Assembly (NCBI GenBank): GCA_947630625.1
Contig: CANRIL010000004.1
Location: 1 to 64,000 of the forward strand
Direction: 5' to 3'
From: an uncultured Clostridia bacterium
GTDB taxonomy: Bacteria > Bacillota > Clostridia > Oscillospirales > CAG-272
Length of the DNA: 64,000 nt
Under the pieces are notes generated by a model. The model did no database searches. It was not told the origin of the DNA and saw only the letters and a list, made by a program, of their open reading frames with translations. Of this stretch, positions 50,479 to 60,277 are shown one piece after another. The position numbers and the translations under genes were made by a program. Every line of letters starts with the position of its first letter. Within the stretch, counting starts at the first letter, position 1.

Positions 50479-52209
50479 TTAGTATGCGTTTTCGTCCTCG
50501 TCGACAACGACGCTGCCAAGGCGCGCGTAATTGCCGTCCGCGCCCGTCGTCCAGCGTTCGAGCACGCTCTGCGCGTCATCATAATACGAGACATCGCCGC
50601 GCGCTATAATATCGTAATTGTATATGCGCGCCTCTGCCTCAAAGACATTCGCCTTTACGGCGGACACCCTTACCATGACGCCAAGCTCAGCCAGATCCTG
50701 CTGAACCGCCTGCGCGACTGCAATGTCTGTCGCGCTGTTCGTCGTCAGGTACAAAAGCGTGAACCTGTAAGCGCGGTCGAGCATACCGTCGCCGTCTTCA
50801 TCCATGCCGAGCTCCTTTATGATCTCGCGGGCCTCCTCGCGATTCTTTTCGGTCGAGGATGAAAAATATCCGTTTTCGTCGGAAGCCGGGTACGTGTGCT
50901 CCGCAGTGTTGACCCTGTATTTGCCGTTAACGCCCGTTATCCCGTCGGGAACGATCGAATTTGACATGCGCTCGCCGTTTCTCGTGATCGACGAGGTTAT
51001 ATTTTCCCTGTCTATAAACAATGAGATCGCGCGCCGCAGCTTTGACGCGTTTGCGGCCTCCATATTGCGGAATGCGGAGCAGTTAAAGTTATACGAAAGA
51101 TAATATATACCGTTAACATCGTCGACGCGGTAATCCTCGCTGCGGCTCAGCTCGTCGTGGAGCGCCGACGGTATGAGTCCGAGATACGCGACAGCGCCCG
51201 ACTGATATAACGCGTACGCGTCGTCCGCGTTATCGCCGAGGACGACCTCAAACGTGTCTGCGGTCATTTTTCCGGCGTCATAGAAATTTTCGTTTTTCTT
51301 GTATATGTGTTTGCCGTCCGCCGTGCCGGAGAAAGAAAACGCCCCTGATACAACGTAATTCGAGCGCAGCGTCCAGGCGTCCGGGTCGATAATGTTGTCG
51401 TATATATCCATGTACCCTTCAGCCGATTCAACGCACATCTCGTTCACGGGATAAAACGCCGGGAACGCGCAGAGCTCCGTAAAATACCCGCACGGGTCTG
51501 CCAGTTTGACGGTCAGGACCGTATTCGATTCGTCTGCCGTCAGATCGAGCTTCCCGTCCTCGTCGCGTGCTATGATGTCAAACAGATACTTATACGGGCT
51601 GCCCGTCGACGTATCAGCCGCGCGCCGCCACGAGAAAATGAAGTCGGAAGCGCCGAGCGCGCTGCCGTCAGACCACAAAAGCCCCTCGCGCAGCGTAAAT
51701 TTATATGTCAGCCCGTCGCGGGAAACTTCGTATGACTCGGCGAGCGCCGGGACGATCGAGCCGTCCGCAGCGTGAGAATAAAGCCCGGAAAACGTATTTT
51801 CGACGATAGTCAGCGCGACCGTTGTTGACGCGAGCGCCGGGTCGACGCTGTCCGGCTCGGTACCGAGATATGCGGAAATCACGTTCGAGCCTGAATTCGC
51901 GTACATAAAATACTTGGCGCCGTAATGCGTCTGATAAACTCCCGTGAGCGTCGGTTTCTGCAAATACGCGTCCCTGTAGCCGAAAAGCGGCGTAACGCAT
52001 TCGGTCCCCATCAGCATATCTTCCGCGCGGTGCATCATTTCCTCGCGCACCGCCCCGTCCGATTCAGCCTTTATCGAATCTATCAGCTCGTCGTATTCAG
52101 TCCAGGCTATGCCGTCGATACCGCGGACTTTGCCGCCGCAGCCGAAAAGCACCGGCATTATAATCAAAATCGCGAGCAGCGCCGCCGCCGCTTTTATGCG
52201 CAGCTTCAA
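50479..52209 (-). CDS. Family 5 (OppA-type) solute-binding lipoprotein with apparently permuted domain order
   Basis: 576 residues, with a signal peptide and lipobox LFGC (acylated Cys24). From about residue 108 it follows the SBP_bac_5 family (SAYLGTEPDSVDPAL, ALAESYEVSRDGLTYKFTLREGLLWSDG, ISLFIDRENI). It ends abruptly after DDAQSVLERWTT...NYARLG. The piece that normally comes next (EYDxLIxxAKxE...RxxLxxxAEDxLM...KYFxYA) is instead at residues 36-106 (WTEYDELIDSIKAESDGA ... GAKYFMYAN). This is a circular permutation of the family order. No permease or ATPase genes are adjacent, so it is an orphan binding protein for peptides or similar ligands. Confidence 0.9.
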   Translation of the reverse strand: MKLRIKAAAALLAILIIMPVLFGCGGKVRGIDGIAWTEYDELIDSIKAESDGAVREEMMHRAEDMLMGTECVTPLFGYRDAYLQKPTLTGVYQTHYGAKYFMYANSGSNVISAYLGTEPDSVDPALASTTVALTIVENTFSGLYSHAADGSIVPALAESYEVSRDGLTYKFTLREGLLWSDGSALGASDFIFSWRRAADTSTGSPYKYLFDIIARDEDGKLDLTADESNTVLTVKLADPCGYFTELCAFPAFYPVNEMCVESAEGYMDIYDNIIDPDAWTLRSNYVVSGAFSFSGTADGKHIYKKNENFYDAGKMTADTFEVVLGDNADDAYALYQSGAVAYLGLIPSALHDELSRSEDYRVDDVNGIYYLSYNFNCSAFRNMEAANASKLRRAISLFIDRENITSSITRNGERMSNSIVPDGITGVNGKYRVNTAEHTYPASDENGYFSSSTEKNREEAREIIKELGMDEDGDGMLDRAYRFTLLYLTTNSATDIAVAQAVQQDLAELGVMVRVSAVKANVFEAEARIYNYDIIARGDVSYYDDAQSVLERWTTGADGNYARLGSVVVDEDENAY

Positions 52210-52271
52210 ATCCGTTTCTCCTCTGATGATGTGTTTTTACAAATTTATTTTACAATATTTTACGCGTATAG

Positions 52272-52703
52272 TCAAGTACCGGAGCCAGCCTCCGCCGAAA
52301 GCTGCATAAATTTGTCGCGGAAATACGAAAGCACGACCCTCCGCGTCACGATCCCGATAAAGCAGCCCCTGTCGTCCGTTATCGGCACGAACGTGCACTC
52401 GGTTATTCTTTGATAAAGCGTCTCCGACGAAACGTCTATCGTGACGGCGGGATTGCGCGTTTTATTGATTATCTCACGGATATTGACCTCTTCAAGCGCC
52501 TTCGCGCCGGGAAAATTGTGATTGACCAGGTACCATAGGCAGTCGCCCTCGCTGACCGTTCCGACGCAGTGCCCGTCGTCGGAAATGACAGGAACCGTCG
52601 TATATCCGCTTAAGCGCATTTTTTCGAGTCCTTGGCGCAGCGAGTCGTCCGCGTGGACGTACGCCACATTTATTTTAGGTATCATCAGCTTGATTATATT
52701 CAT
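52272..52703 (-). CDS. CBS-domain pair protein
   Basis: 143 residues consisting of two CBS repeats (AYVHADDSLRQGLEKMRLSG and ...SSETLYQRITECTFVPITDDRGCFIGIVTRR). Such modules bind adenine nucleotides and usually regulate partners. GGGGGTCACC precedes the ATG. It stands alone between the solute-binding gene and the alpha-galactosidase, with no fused effector domain. The ligand and target are unknown. Confidence 0.88.
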   Translation of the reverse strand: MNIIKLMIPKINVAYVHADDSLRQGLEKMRLSGYTTVPVISDDGHCVGTVSEGDCLWYLVNHNFPGAKALEEVNIREIINKTRNPAVTIDVSSETLYQRITECTFVPITDDRGCFIGIVTRRVVLSYFRDKFMQLSAEAGSGT

Positions 52704-52924
52704 TGGTGACCCCCATTATTTTCACTGTTTTTCTGCTTTCAGTTTATCACGTCTTTTAACCTTTGTCAAGGCAAGTCGTAAAGAGCGGCTGACTTACATA
52801 TCGGACATTTTGCGAAAAATATAAGCCAAAATAAGCGATTTACACAATATTCATTTAATCATATTGCGATTTTTTCAACAATATGCTAAACTATAATCAC
52901 ACAACAACGCATGAGGTAACAATT

Positions 52925-54064
52925 ATGTTAACAAGAAAACCGCCGCTCGGATGGAACTCATGGAACACATTCGGCGAGCACATCAACGAAGATCTTATCA
53001 AAGAAACGGCAGACGCAATGATTTCGACCGGGCTTCGCGATGCCGGATACGAATATATAGTCATTGACGACTGCTGGTCACTGCGCCGCCGCGGACCTGA
53101 CGGCAAAATCGTTCCCGATCCCGAAAAATTCCCCTCCGGCATGCGCGCGCTGGCAGACTATATCCACGAGCGCGGGCTCAAATTCGGCATGTATTCGGAC
53201 GCCGGAACAAAGACATGCGCCGGATATCCCGGCAGCTTCGAGCATGAATTCGTTGACGCCGAAACGTTTGCGGAATGGGGCGTCGATCTTCTCAAATACG
53301 ACTTCTGCAACAAGCCGTGGCTCCAGAACGGGCCGATCCTTTATAACAGGATGGCAATGGCGCTCAAGTCGACGGGGCGCGACATCGTGCTCTCCGCGTG
53401 CAACTGGGGCTCGGATCACGTCGAGACATGGATACGCTCGCACGGCGCGGGAATGTACCGCTCAACCGGCGACATCTGGGACAACTTCGACAGCGTGCGC
53501 CGGATCGCGCGCAGTCAGATGGACAAGATCGCGTACAGCGGCCCCGGCTGCTACAACGATATGGACATGCTTATATGCGGTATGTACAGCCGCGGCAACG
53601 TCGGCGGCGGCGAACACGGCGGCTGCACGGACATTGAATACCGCACGCATTTCGCGCTCTGGTGCATATATCAGTCGCCGCTGATGATCGGCTGCGACAT
53701 ACGCAATATGAACGAGGCGACGCTGTCGCTGCTCAAAAATCCCGAACTTCTGGCAATAGACCAGGACGAAGAGGCGCGCCCGCCCATCTTCTTCGCCGGC
53801 AACAGCGAATCAAACGTCGTCGGCATGTTCAAGCATCTCGCAAACGGCGAATACTTATTCGCGTTCGTCAATTATTCAGACCACGATGCTGGGCTTTCGT
53901 GCGAGCTTTTCGACATTGGGCTCTCGTCGCAGTCGGGATACGGGTTTGAGCTGCGCGACATCTTCACGGGAGAGGTTTCGGGGGCGTTCTGCGACTACTT
54001 CAACGTTCACCGTTTGGCTCCGCACGACATCCGCGTCTACCGTGCAAAGCTCGTCAAAATGTGA
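52925..54064 (+). CDS. Alpha-galactosidase, glycoside hydrolase family 27
   Basis: Retaining alpha-galactosidase (379 residues): KPPLGWNSWNTFGEHI, YIVIDDCW, GLKFGMYSDAGTKTCAGYPGS, the nucleophile in LLKYDFCNK (Asp126), STGDIWDNF (acid/base Asp about 183) and ALWCIYQSPLMIGCDIR. A C-terminal beta domain follows. There is no signal peptide, so it acts in the cytoplasm on imported galacto-oligosaccharides. GAGGTAAC precedes 52925; the track start is 14 codons longer. It may join the GH2/GH31 enzymes in handling galactomannan or xyloglucan sugars. Confidence 0.94.
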   Translation: MLTRKPPLGWNSWNTFGEHINEDLIKETADAMISTGLRDAGYEYIVIDDCWSLRRRGPDGKIVPDPEKFPSGMRALADYIHERGLKFGMYSDAGTKTCAGYPGSFEHEFVDAETFAEWGVDLLKYDFCNKPWLQNGPILYNRMAMALKSTGRDIVLSACNWGSDHVETWIRSHGAGMYRSTGDIWDNFDSVRRIARSQMDKIAYSGPGCYNDMDMLICGMYSRGNVGGGEHGGCTDIEYRTHFALWCIYQSPLMIGCDIRNMNEATLSLLKNPELLAIDQDEEARPPIFFAGNSESNVVGMFKHLANGEYLFAFVNYSDHDAGLSCELFDIGLSSQSGYGFELRDIFTGEVSGAFCDYFNVHRLAPHDIRVYRAKLVKM

Positions 54065-54066
54065 CC

Positions 54067-54270
54067 ATGACGGACGTAAAAAGCCGCTGTTTTGTCTGCG
54101 GCGCTTCCCTTTCAAATGACGAGATCGGGATCTACAAAAAAATGATAAATCGCGGCGCGACGGAATGTATGTGCCTTGACTGCCTTTCACGCGAGCTCGG
54201 CCTGCCGAAAGACGCGCTGCTTGAGCGAATCGAGCATTTCCGCCGCATGGGATGCACGCTGTTTACATGA
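54067..54270 (+). CDS. Small zinc-ribbon protein
   Basis: About 67 residues with two CxxC pairs, CFVCG near residue 8 and CMCLDC near 37, typical of a zinc ribbon, followed by a basic helix (ALLERIEHFRRMGC). It starts 3-6 bases after the alpha-galactosidase stop and is probably translated with it. A GTG at 54061 is an alternative start. The family is not recognised; a small regulator or structural zinc protein is possible. Confidence 0.75.
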   Translation: MTDVKSRCFVCGASLSNDEIGIYKKMINRGATECMCLDCLSRELGLPKDALLERIEHFRRMGCTLFT

Positions 54271-54276
54271 ATGACG

Positions 54277-54314
54277 CGGGGAAAAACTTTCTTGCAAAAG
54301 TTTTTCCCCGCGGT
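54277..54314. terminator. Bidirectional terminator between the zinc-ribbon gene and rodA
   Basis: GCGGGGAAAAACTT and AAGTTTTTCCCCGC form a 14-bp stem with a short loop, followed by T-rich sequence. Confidence 0.85.
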
Positions 54315-54393
54315 TTTTTCAGGCATATTTAATTGCGGCCGCATGGATATCGCTTTCGATCCGCGAATCAAAATTTACCGAAGCTTTGCTTCG

Positions 54394-55524
54394 CTATGCT
54401 TTCTCGCGTTCGAAATAATATTTCGTATTATGCAGCTTCACGCTTTCGACAAGTCCAAGCAGCATCCACGTCGACAGCATTGACGAGCCTCCGTAGCTTA
54501 AAAACGGCATCGTTATTCCGACGACCGGCAGCATTGCGAGACACATCCCCAGATTCTCCGTCGTCTGCGCGATCATGATCGCGACAACGCCCGCGCATAT
54601 GTACGTTCCGGTGTCCTTGCGCGACACGCGCGCGATATGTATGACGCGGATGATGAGCACCGTCATCATCAGCATGTACATAAGCGCGCCGAACAGCCCG
54701 AATTTTTCAGCCGTTATCGCGAAGAAACAGTCTGTCGTCGCGACGGGGACCTTCAGATATTCCGAGCCGCCGTTCAGCCCTTTGCCCCAGAAGCCGCCGG
54801 CGGAGATGGCGGCGCGGCTCTTCAACGGCTGATATCCGTATTTTTCGGAGATAGTCGGGTCGAATCCGGCGAGTATCCTCATCTGCTGATATAATCCGAG
54901 GTGCGGCCAGATATACGGCATTGCGACGACCGCCGCTCCTATGACGCCGACATAATACCACAGCGACAAACCCGCAGTATACATCATCACCGCAAAAATG
55001 CACATGAAGACGAGCGCGGAACCAAGGTCGTCAATGAAAATGACAAGTCCGATTATGAGCAGCGCGTGCGCGCCGACAAACAAAAGGCTCCTCGGGTGAT
55101 TTATCTTCTCCTTGACCAGGTCTATATTTTTGGAGAGCGACATGATGAACAGCATCTTTACCGTCTCTGACGGCTGCCAGTCTATGACTCCGAGGTCGAG
55201 CCACAGCCGAGGCCCGCTTGATTCTGACGGATTATACCCAAACAGCTTGACGACGATCAGAAGAGCGACCGAAACGCCGACTATCGGCAGCCACAGCTTC
55301 GTCACGATCGCGTCATAGTCAAAGAGCGACATGACGATCACGGAGACGAGCCCGAGCAGCGCCGCGACGGACTGCACGATGAACATGCGCGATCCTCCAG
55401 CGTACTGGTCCCTGATCCCGTAAAGCGTCAGCACCGACATTATCGTCATGCCGAGCGCGCAGGCAAGGATCACAAAGTCAAGCTGCTTCAGCCTTTCCTT
55501 TATTGATGTGGAAAAAACCTTCAT
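54394..55524 (-). CDS. rodA: RodA/FtsW-family peptidoglycan glycosyltransferase (SEDS)
   Basis: 376-residue polytopic SEDS protein polymerising peptidoglycan. Seen are the family segments WLDLGVIDWQPSETVKMLFI, FIDDLGSALVF, AAISAGGFWGKGLNGGSEYLKVPV, the essential ATTDCFFAITAEKFGL and GITMPFLSYGGSSM. The wording VPVATTDCFFAI points to RodA (elongation) rather than FtsW. About 10 helices. It ends with TAG, showing TAG works as a normal stop in this genome. Confidence 0.92.
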   Translation of the reverse strand: MKVFSTSIKERLKQLDFVILACALGMTIMSVLTLYGIRDQYAGGSRMFIVQSVAALLGLVSVIVMSLFDYDAIVTKLWLPIVGVSVALLIVVKLFGYNPSESSGPRLWLDLGVIDWQPSETVKMLFIMSLSKNIDLVKEKINHPRSLLFVGAHALLIIGLVIFIDDLGSALVFMCIFAVMMYTAGLSLWYYVGVIGAAVVAMPYIWPHLGLYQQMRILAGFDPTISEKYGYQPLKSRAAISAGGFWGKGLNGGSEYLKVPVATTDCFFAITAEKFGLFGALMYMLMMTVLIIRVIHIARVSRKDTGTYICAGVVAIMIAQTTENLGMCLAMLPVVGITMPFLSYGGSSMLSTWMLLGLVESVKLHNTKYYFEREKA

Positions 55525-55618
55525 TTCATCATTTCGAATTTTGCCTCAGCCATCCCCGCCGACGTATGCCGGACAGGGCGCGGGCTCATTTCCGCATTTT
55601 TAAACTCCCTTTTATGGA

Positions 55619-57058
55619 TCAATACGCGACCGCGAAATAAACCATGTGCTGTGCAGGTTTCCCGCAGCAGACGCACTTATCGTCTAGATGTTCCTGTTCA
55701 AACGGGATGCACCGCGAGGTGACGCCCGTCTCTTCCTTGATCTTCTCCTCGCACTCCGGGTCGCCGCACCACATAAGCTTGAAGAATCCGTCTCCGCGCT
55801 CCTCCCTTATAGCCTTGACCTCGTCGAGCGTATGGCATGCGTAAGTTCTCGAGTCGCGGTTTGCGAGGGCGCGCGCGAAGAGCTGGCTGCGCACTTCCTC
55901 GAGTTTTTCTTCAACGGCAGCCTCAATATTTTCGAGTGAAACAGTCGTCTTTTCCCTGTTGTGGCGCGTTACGATGACACACTGACCTGCCTCGATATCG
56001 CGCGGTCCGAGCTCGATCCTGAGCGGGACGCCCTTCATCTCGTACTCGGCATACTTCCAGCCGGGCGAATTGTCGCTGTCGTCGAGCTTGACGCGGCACG
56101 TGCCGGCGAGCCTGTCACGCAGTGCGCCCGCGGCTTCGAGAACACCTTCCTTATGCTGTGCGACCGGAACGATAACGACCTGGATCGGCGCGACTGCCGG
56201 CGGCAGCACAAGACCGTTGTCGTCGCCGTGGGTCATTATAATTCCGCCTATCATGCGCGTCGTCACGCCCCACGATGTCTGGTACGGATAGACGAGCTTG
56301 TTTTCTTTGTCTGTATATTTGATGTCGAACGCGCGCGCAAAACCGTCGCCGAAATAATGCGATGTCCCAGCCTGGAGCGATTTGCCGTCGTGCATCAGCG
56401 CCTCTATCGCGTACGTTGCGACGGCGCCCGCAAATTTGTCGCTCTCGGTCTTTTTCCCTTTGACTACAGGGATCGCGAGGTCGTGTTCATGGAAATCGGC
56501 GTATATGTTGAGCATGCGCTCCGTTTCCTCGATTGCCTCATCAGGCGTGGCGTGCATCGTGTGCCCTTCCTGCCACAGAAATTCACGGCTGCGCAAAAAC
56601 GGGCGCGTCGTCTTTTCCCATCTGACAACGGAGCACCACTGATTATAGAGCTTCGGCAGGTCGCGGTAACTCTTTATGATGTTTGCATAGTGCTCGCAGA
56701 ACAGCGTTTCCGATGTCGGGCGAACGCAGAGGCGCTCAGCAAGCGGCTCAGAGCCGCCGTGCGTGACCCACGCCACCTCGGGCGCGAATCCCTTTACGTG
56801 ATCCTTTTCCTTTTGAAGCAGGGATTCGGGGATGAAGAGCGGCATATATACGTTCTCATGTCCCGTCGCCTTGAATTTTCCGTCAAGAATTTTCTGAATA
56901 TTTTCCCAGATCGCGTACCCGTAAGGACGGATTATCATACAGCCGCGAACGCTTGAATAGTCGATCAGATCGGCTTTTGTGCATATATCCGTATACCAGC
57001 GGGCAAAATCCACATCCATAGACGTTATGGATGAAACCATTTTCTTATCGTTGCTCAT
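55619..57058 (-). CDS. proS: Prolyl-tRNA synthetase, short archaeal/eukaryal type
   Basis: Class II synthetase of 479 residues, lacking the bacterial INS editing domain. Seen are [60 protein letters not shown] and [18 protein letters not shown], then the anticodon domain ([11 protein letters not shown]) and a C-terminal zinc-binding-like end ([15 protein letters not shown] ... CVCCGKPA). This type is common in Clostridia. It has its own consensus promoter. Confidence 0.96.
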   Translation of the reverse strand: MSNDKKMVSSITSMDVDFARWYTDICTKADLIDYSSVRGCMIIRPYGYAIWENIQKILDGKFKATGHENVYMPLFIPESLLQKEKDHVKGFAPEVAWVTHGGSEPLAERLCVRPTSETLFCEHYANIIKSYRDLPKLYNQWCSVVRWEKTTRPFLRSREFLWQEGHTMHATPDEAIEETERMLNIYADFHEHDLAIPVVKGKKTESDKFAGAVATYAIEALMHDGKSLQAGTSHYFGDGFARAFDIKYTDKENKLVYPYQTSWGVTTRMIGGIIMTHGDDNGLVLPPAVAPIQVVIVPVAQHKEGVLEAAGALRDRLAGTCRVKLDDSDNSPGWKYAEYEMKGVPLRIELGPRDIEAGQCVIVTRHNREKTTVSLENIEAAVEEKLEEVRSQLFARALANRDSRTYACHTLDEVKAIREERGDGFFKLMWCGDPECEEKIKEETGVTSRCIPFEQEHLDDKCVCCGKPAQHMVYFAVAY

Positions 57059-57107
57059 ATTGACCTCAAATCATGCTGCATAGCTTATTTTTATTAGTTT
57101 GGAATTA

Positions 57108-57136
57108 AGTATATCATATAATTCCCCCTCTGTCAA
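57108..57136 (-). promoter_or_regulatory. Promoter of proS
   Basis: On the minus strand a perfect TTGACA (57131-57136) and TATACT (57108-57113) are 17 bases apart. The leader is only about 45 bases, too short for a T-box. Confidence 0.85.
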
Positions 57137-57331
57137 CCTGATAAAAACCCGTGCCTTCCCGCATATTTTTTCAATGTAACTGCAACCGCAAATTCTACTG
57201 TTGCGTTTACTTTGAGAAGCTGCTTTTTCGCATATTTTTTCATCTCGACGCGCGCGGGGGTTGATTTATGAGGAGACATTGTGATATACTATAATATGTG
57301 ATATTTTTCCGTCGTGGGAGAATTATATATT

Positions 57332-58120
57332 ATGGCTGAAAAAAAGCGGTTCATGGATGACTTTGAGGAATACGAGGTCACAGAGGAGCACCATCCTTCG
57401 AAGCTCGGCACCGTCATCCGCTTCATTTTTTACGGGCTTATACTTCTTGTAAACGCCGCGATACTGTTCCGCGTCTGCATGGGAGGCGACCCGGCATCCG
57501 TAAAAAAGCTTACGATAAATGACACTCTCCGCGCCGCATATACTGCGTCCCCCGATGACTTTACTGTTTACACGCAGACCGTATACGATATGTATACCGA
57601 GGACGGCATATATTACGCGACAGGTATGTTCTTCGTCCCCAAGGCGGGACAGCTTCAGGTCAGCATACGCTATAACGTCCGCACCGCGGACGACGCGATA
57701 ACGGGCACGTCGATCAACGAAACGTTTTCAACGCTATTAAGCGACAGCGGACTTTTGCCGCCGTCCCCGCTCTCCGGCGCCGTTCTGCGGCGCGGAGCTA
57801 CGGTGCATCTTTCGTTTGACCAGAGCGAGCTGCGCGACTCTGATTACTTTGCGTTCCGCCTTTGCGATGATGAGGGCAACTACTATCTCGTCTCAAACGA
57901 CGAGAAATCGACGCGCCTGCTCTACGTCTATCACAAGCTCACATTTGACGGTATCCCAAGCAATGAGAGCAATCTTTACGTAGAAATATACGCGTCATAC
58001 AAGGGCATCCCCGACTATTCGACGGTGCTCGGCAGGATGAAGGTCTACAGCAACGAGCGCGCACTTGATGAATACAGGCTCTCCGGCAATCAAAAAAACG
58101 ATCTTACGGTGACAAAATGA
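57332..58120 (+). CDS. Single-pass membrane protein of unknown function
   Basis: 262 residues. An acidic N-terminal tail (FMDDFEEYEVTEEHHPSKLG) is followed by a membrane helix (VIRFIFYGLILLVNAAILF) and an extracytoplasmic beta-rich domain of about 200 residues (DFTVYTQTVYDMYTEDGIYYATGMFF). I do not recognise the family. The ATG at 57332 is preferred to the track start 6 codons earlier. Its stop overlaps the next gene by 4 bases, starting a three-gene unit with a second membrane protein and homoserine dehydrogenase. Confidence 0.8.
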   Translation: MAEKKRFMDDFEEYEVTEEHHPSKLGTVIRFIFYGLILLVNAAILFRVCMGGDPASVKKLTINDTLRAAYTASPDDFTVYTQTVYDMYTEDGIYYATGMFFVPKAGQLQVSIRYNVRTADDAITGTSINETFSTLLSDSGLLPPSPLSGAVLRRGATVHLSFDQSELRDSDYFAFRLCDDEGNYYLVSNDEKSTRLLYVYHKLTFDGIPSNESNLYVEIYASYKGIPDYSTVLGRMKVYSNERALDEYRLSGNQKNDLTVTK

Positions 58121-58731
58121 ACGAACATGAACAAAATCAATATGCCGTCGACTATAGGCACCGCGCCGTAAAATCAAATAAGACGGACATTGTCTTCTCT
58201 GTCAGCGCCTATCTGTCGGCGGCGCTTCTCTACATCTACCCGCTCGTCGTTGACGGGGTGAGATTCGTTCCCGTCATGCAGTTCTGCGCTTTGGTCGCGC
58301 TTGTCATCGGGATATATATAAGCCAGCGGTATTCATGGTGCGTCTACACTTACGGCGTCATCCCGAACGAGAACAAAAACAGCGGCGAGGTAGAGGGCTT
58401 ATATTTCGTCGCGTACCGCACAGTCGGCAAACGGCAGACGTGCCTTTCGAAGATCGACATGCACGGCTTGAAAAAAATCATACGCTGCACGCACAAGGAA
58501 GATCATAAGGATGAAATTTCCGCATACGGCTCGCCGAACGTATACAATTTCTGCGCCACGATGTGCCCCGCGCAATATTACCGCGCGGTTTTTGAGGCGG
58601 ACGGCGGGATCGCCGTCATCAGCTTCGAGCCGGATATGACGCTTGCGCACATCATGAAGGCGCTTGCGCCGGAGGTGAGCGGCGAATTTTCGGACGGTAA
58701 CAGCAAAAAAAAGGACGGTGGTGACGAATGA
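58117..58731 (+). CDS. Two-pass membrane protein of unknown function
   Basis: 204 residues with two membrane helices (IVFSVSAYLSAALLYIYPLVV and FCALVALVIGIYISQRYS), then a soluble domain of about 120 residues with HCxxx-like Cys residues (IIRCTHKEDHKDE, FCATMCPAQYYRA). No family recognised. It overlaps its upstream neighbour and hom by 4 bases each, so all three are translationally coupled. The link to homoserine metabolism is unclear and may only reflect shared expression. Confidence 0.8.
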   Translation: MNEHEQNQYAVDYRHRAVKSNKTDIVFSVSAYLSAALLYIYPLVVDGVRFVPVMQFCALVALVIGIYISQRYSWCVYTYGVIPNENKNSGEVEGLYFVAYRTVGKRQTCLSKIDMHGLKKIIRCTHKEDHKDEISAYGSPNVYNFCATMCPAQYYRAVFEADGGIAVISFEPDMTLAHIMKALAPEVSGEFSDGNSKKKDGGDE

Positions 58732-59918
58732 AAATAGCAATACTCGGAATGGGAAACATAGGCGGCGGCGTCGCCGATTCGATCCTCCGCGACAGGGACG
58801 CGATAGCTCTTGCGTGCGGGGAACCGATCGAGATAAAATATGTGCTCGACCTTCGCGACTTCCCCGGCCACCCGCTCGAGGACAAAATAGTACATAACAT
58901 AGATATTATAGCGTCCGACCCCGAAGTCGGACTTGTCGCGGAACTGATGGGCGGCTCACACCCCGCGCGCGAATATACGCTCAAGTGTCTCTCCGCAAAA
59001 AAGCACGTCGTAACCTCTAATAAGGAGGTCGTCTCCCGCTTCGGCGACGAATTTACAGCCGCAGCTGAGGAAAACGGCGTTCATTATCTGTTTGAGGCGT
59101 CCGTCGGCGGCGGAATTCCGATCATCCGCCCGATAACGGATTCACTCGCCTCCGAGCGGATAACGGAGATCAACGGCATCGTGAACGGGACTACGAACTA
59201 TATCCTCACAAAAGTTGCCGAGGGCGCGCCTTTTGACGACGCACTCGCCGAGGCTCAGCGCCTCGGATACGCCGAGCGCGACCCCTCCGCCGACGTTGAC
59301 GCCATCGACGCGCAGCGGAAGATCACGATTTTGTCCGCCCTCGTGTCAGGACTTCTGCCGAAACCCGAATCGGTACGCGCCGAGACGATACGCGGCATCT
59401 CCCCTGACGTGCTATCGCTCGCGGGAGAGCTCGGCGGAACGGTCAAGCTGATCGCTCACGCGTCATTTTCCGACGATGGCAGAGCCGACCTCTTTGCCGC
59501 GCCCTGCTTTGTCCCGACATCGTCCCCGCTCGCGCACATTTCCGACGTTTATAACGGCATCCTTCTCGGCTGCTCGCGTTCTGGGGAGCTCATGTTCTTC
59601 GGCCGCGGCGCCGGAAAATATCCGACCGCAGGCAGCGTTATAGCTGACATGATCGCCGCCGTATCCGGCACCGCCCGCAGGTGCCGCAGGCTCACGCGCG
59701 CCGGTGAAGACGCGCTCTTGCCATACGGCGAGCACGTCTGCCGTCATTTCATCGCCGCAGCTCCCGAAACATGGGAGAGCATTCGCGGCACGGTCGGTGA
59801 AGGACACCTCGCCGCCGGCGGCAAGCTCGTCGGCGCGATCCTTCCGCCCGGCAAGCATTCGGACGCGGAAAAGCTCGCGAGCGCCGGCTCACACATATCA
59901 GTTTTCCGCATAATATAA
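58728..59918 (+). CDS. hom: Homoserine dehydrogenase
   Basis: NAD(P)H-dependent enzyme reducing aspartate semialdehyde to homoserine, the branch point to threonine and methionine. Seen are the Rossmann IAILGMGNIGGGVADSIL, HVVTSNKEVVSRFG, FEASVGGGIPIIRPI, NGIVNGTTNYILTK and LAEAQRLGYAERDPSADVDAIDAQRK (catalytic Lys and Asp region). At 396 residues it has a short C-terminal part, with at most a reduced ACT domain. It supplies homoserine for metY, though an acetyltransferase is not in the window. A strong terminator follows. Confidence 0.95.
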   Translation: MKIAILGMGNIGGGVADSILRDRDAIALACGEPIEIKYVLDLRDFPGHPLEDKIVHNIDIIASDPEVGLVAELMGGSHPAREYTLKCLSAKKHVVTSNKEVVSRFGDEFTAAAEENGVHYLFEASVGGGIPIIRPITDSLASERITEINGIVNGTTNYILTKVAEGAPFDDALAEAQRLGYAERDPSADVDAIDAQRKITILSALVSGLLPKPESVRAETIRGISPDVLSLAGELGGTVKLIAHASFSDDGRADLFAAPCFVPTSSPLAHISDVYNGILLGCSRSGELMFFGRGAGKYPTAGSVIADMIAAVSGTARRCRRLTRAGEDALLPYGEHVCRHFIAAAPETWESIRGTVGEGHLAAGGKLVGAILPPGKHSDAEKLASAGSHISVFRII

Positions 59919-59948
59919 TAAAGGCAAAGCCTGAAAAAGAAAGCGAAG

Positions 59949-59980
59949 AGCGCCGCGGCAGAAGCCGCGGCGCTTGTTTA
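59949..59980 (+). terminator. Terminator after hom
   Basis: GCGCCGCGGC and GCCGCGGCGC form a perfect 10-bp stem with an AGAA loop, followed by TTGTTTATTTT. Confidence 0.9.
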
Positions 59981-59986
59981 TTTTAT

Positions 59987-60277
59987 ATGAACAGACGAAA
60001 ATACATAGTCGACGCGATAATATGCCGCCCTGAAAGGAATATCTGCGGTATAAACGCCGTGCCCGTCAGCGTTCTCGGATGCGGCATGCGCCGTTCGCTG
60101 CCGACGATGCTTGCAATCGTTTCGTCATGCGGCAGCCGCGCGCTGTCCGCCGAGATCTCCGACATCGAGATCACCGTGACAGTCCCGTCGGCGGACGCCG
60201 TTCGCGTCGCTCACGCCATAGCCCCGCTCATCTCACGCGAACACAGATTTTTATCTCAAGACAAATCGGGTTCGTGA
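59987..60277 (+). CDS. Possible small hypothetical protein
   Basis: A 96-residue ORF (MNRRKYIVDAIICRPERNIC ... ITVTVPSADAVRVAHAIAPL) with third positions rich in C and G like host genes. It lacks a Shine-Dalgarno and begins right behind the hom terminator, so it may be chance or a decayed gene. No family recognised. The rest of the gap up to 60371 shows nothing. Confidence 0.35.
   Translation: MNRRKYIVDAIICRPERNICGINAVPVSVLGCGMRRSLPTMLAIVSSCGSRALSAEISDIEITVTVPSADAVRVAHAIAPLISREHRFLSQDKSGS

Noticed and set aside
55961-56956. 331-residue plus-strand ORF inside proS
   Set aside because: Shadow ORF produced by GC-rich codons of proS.
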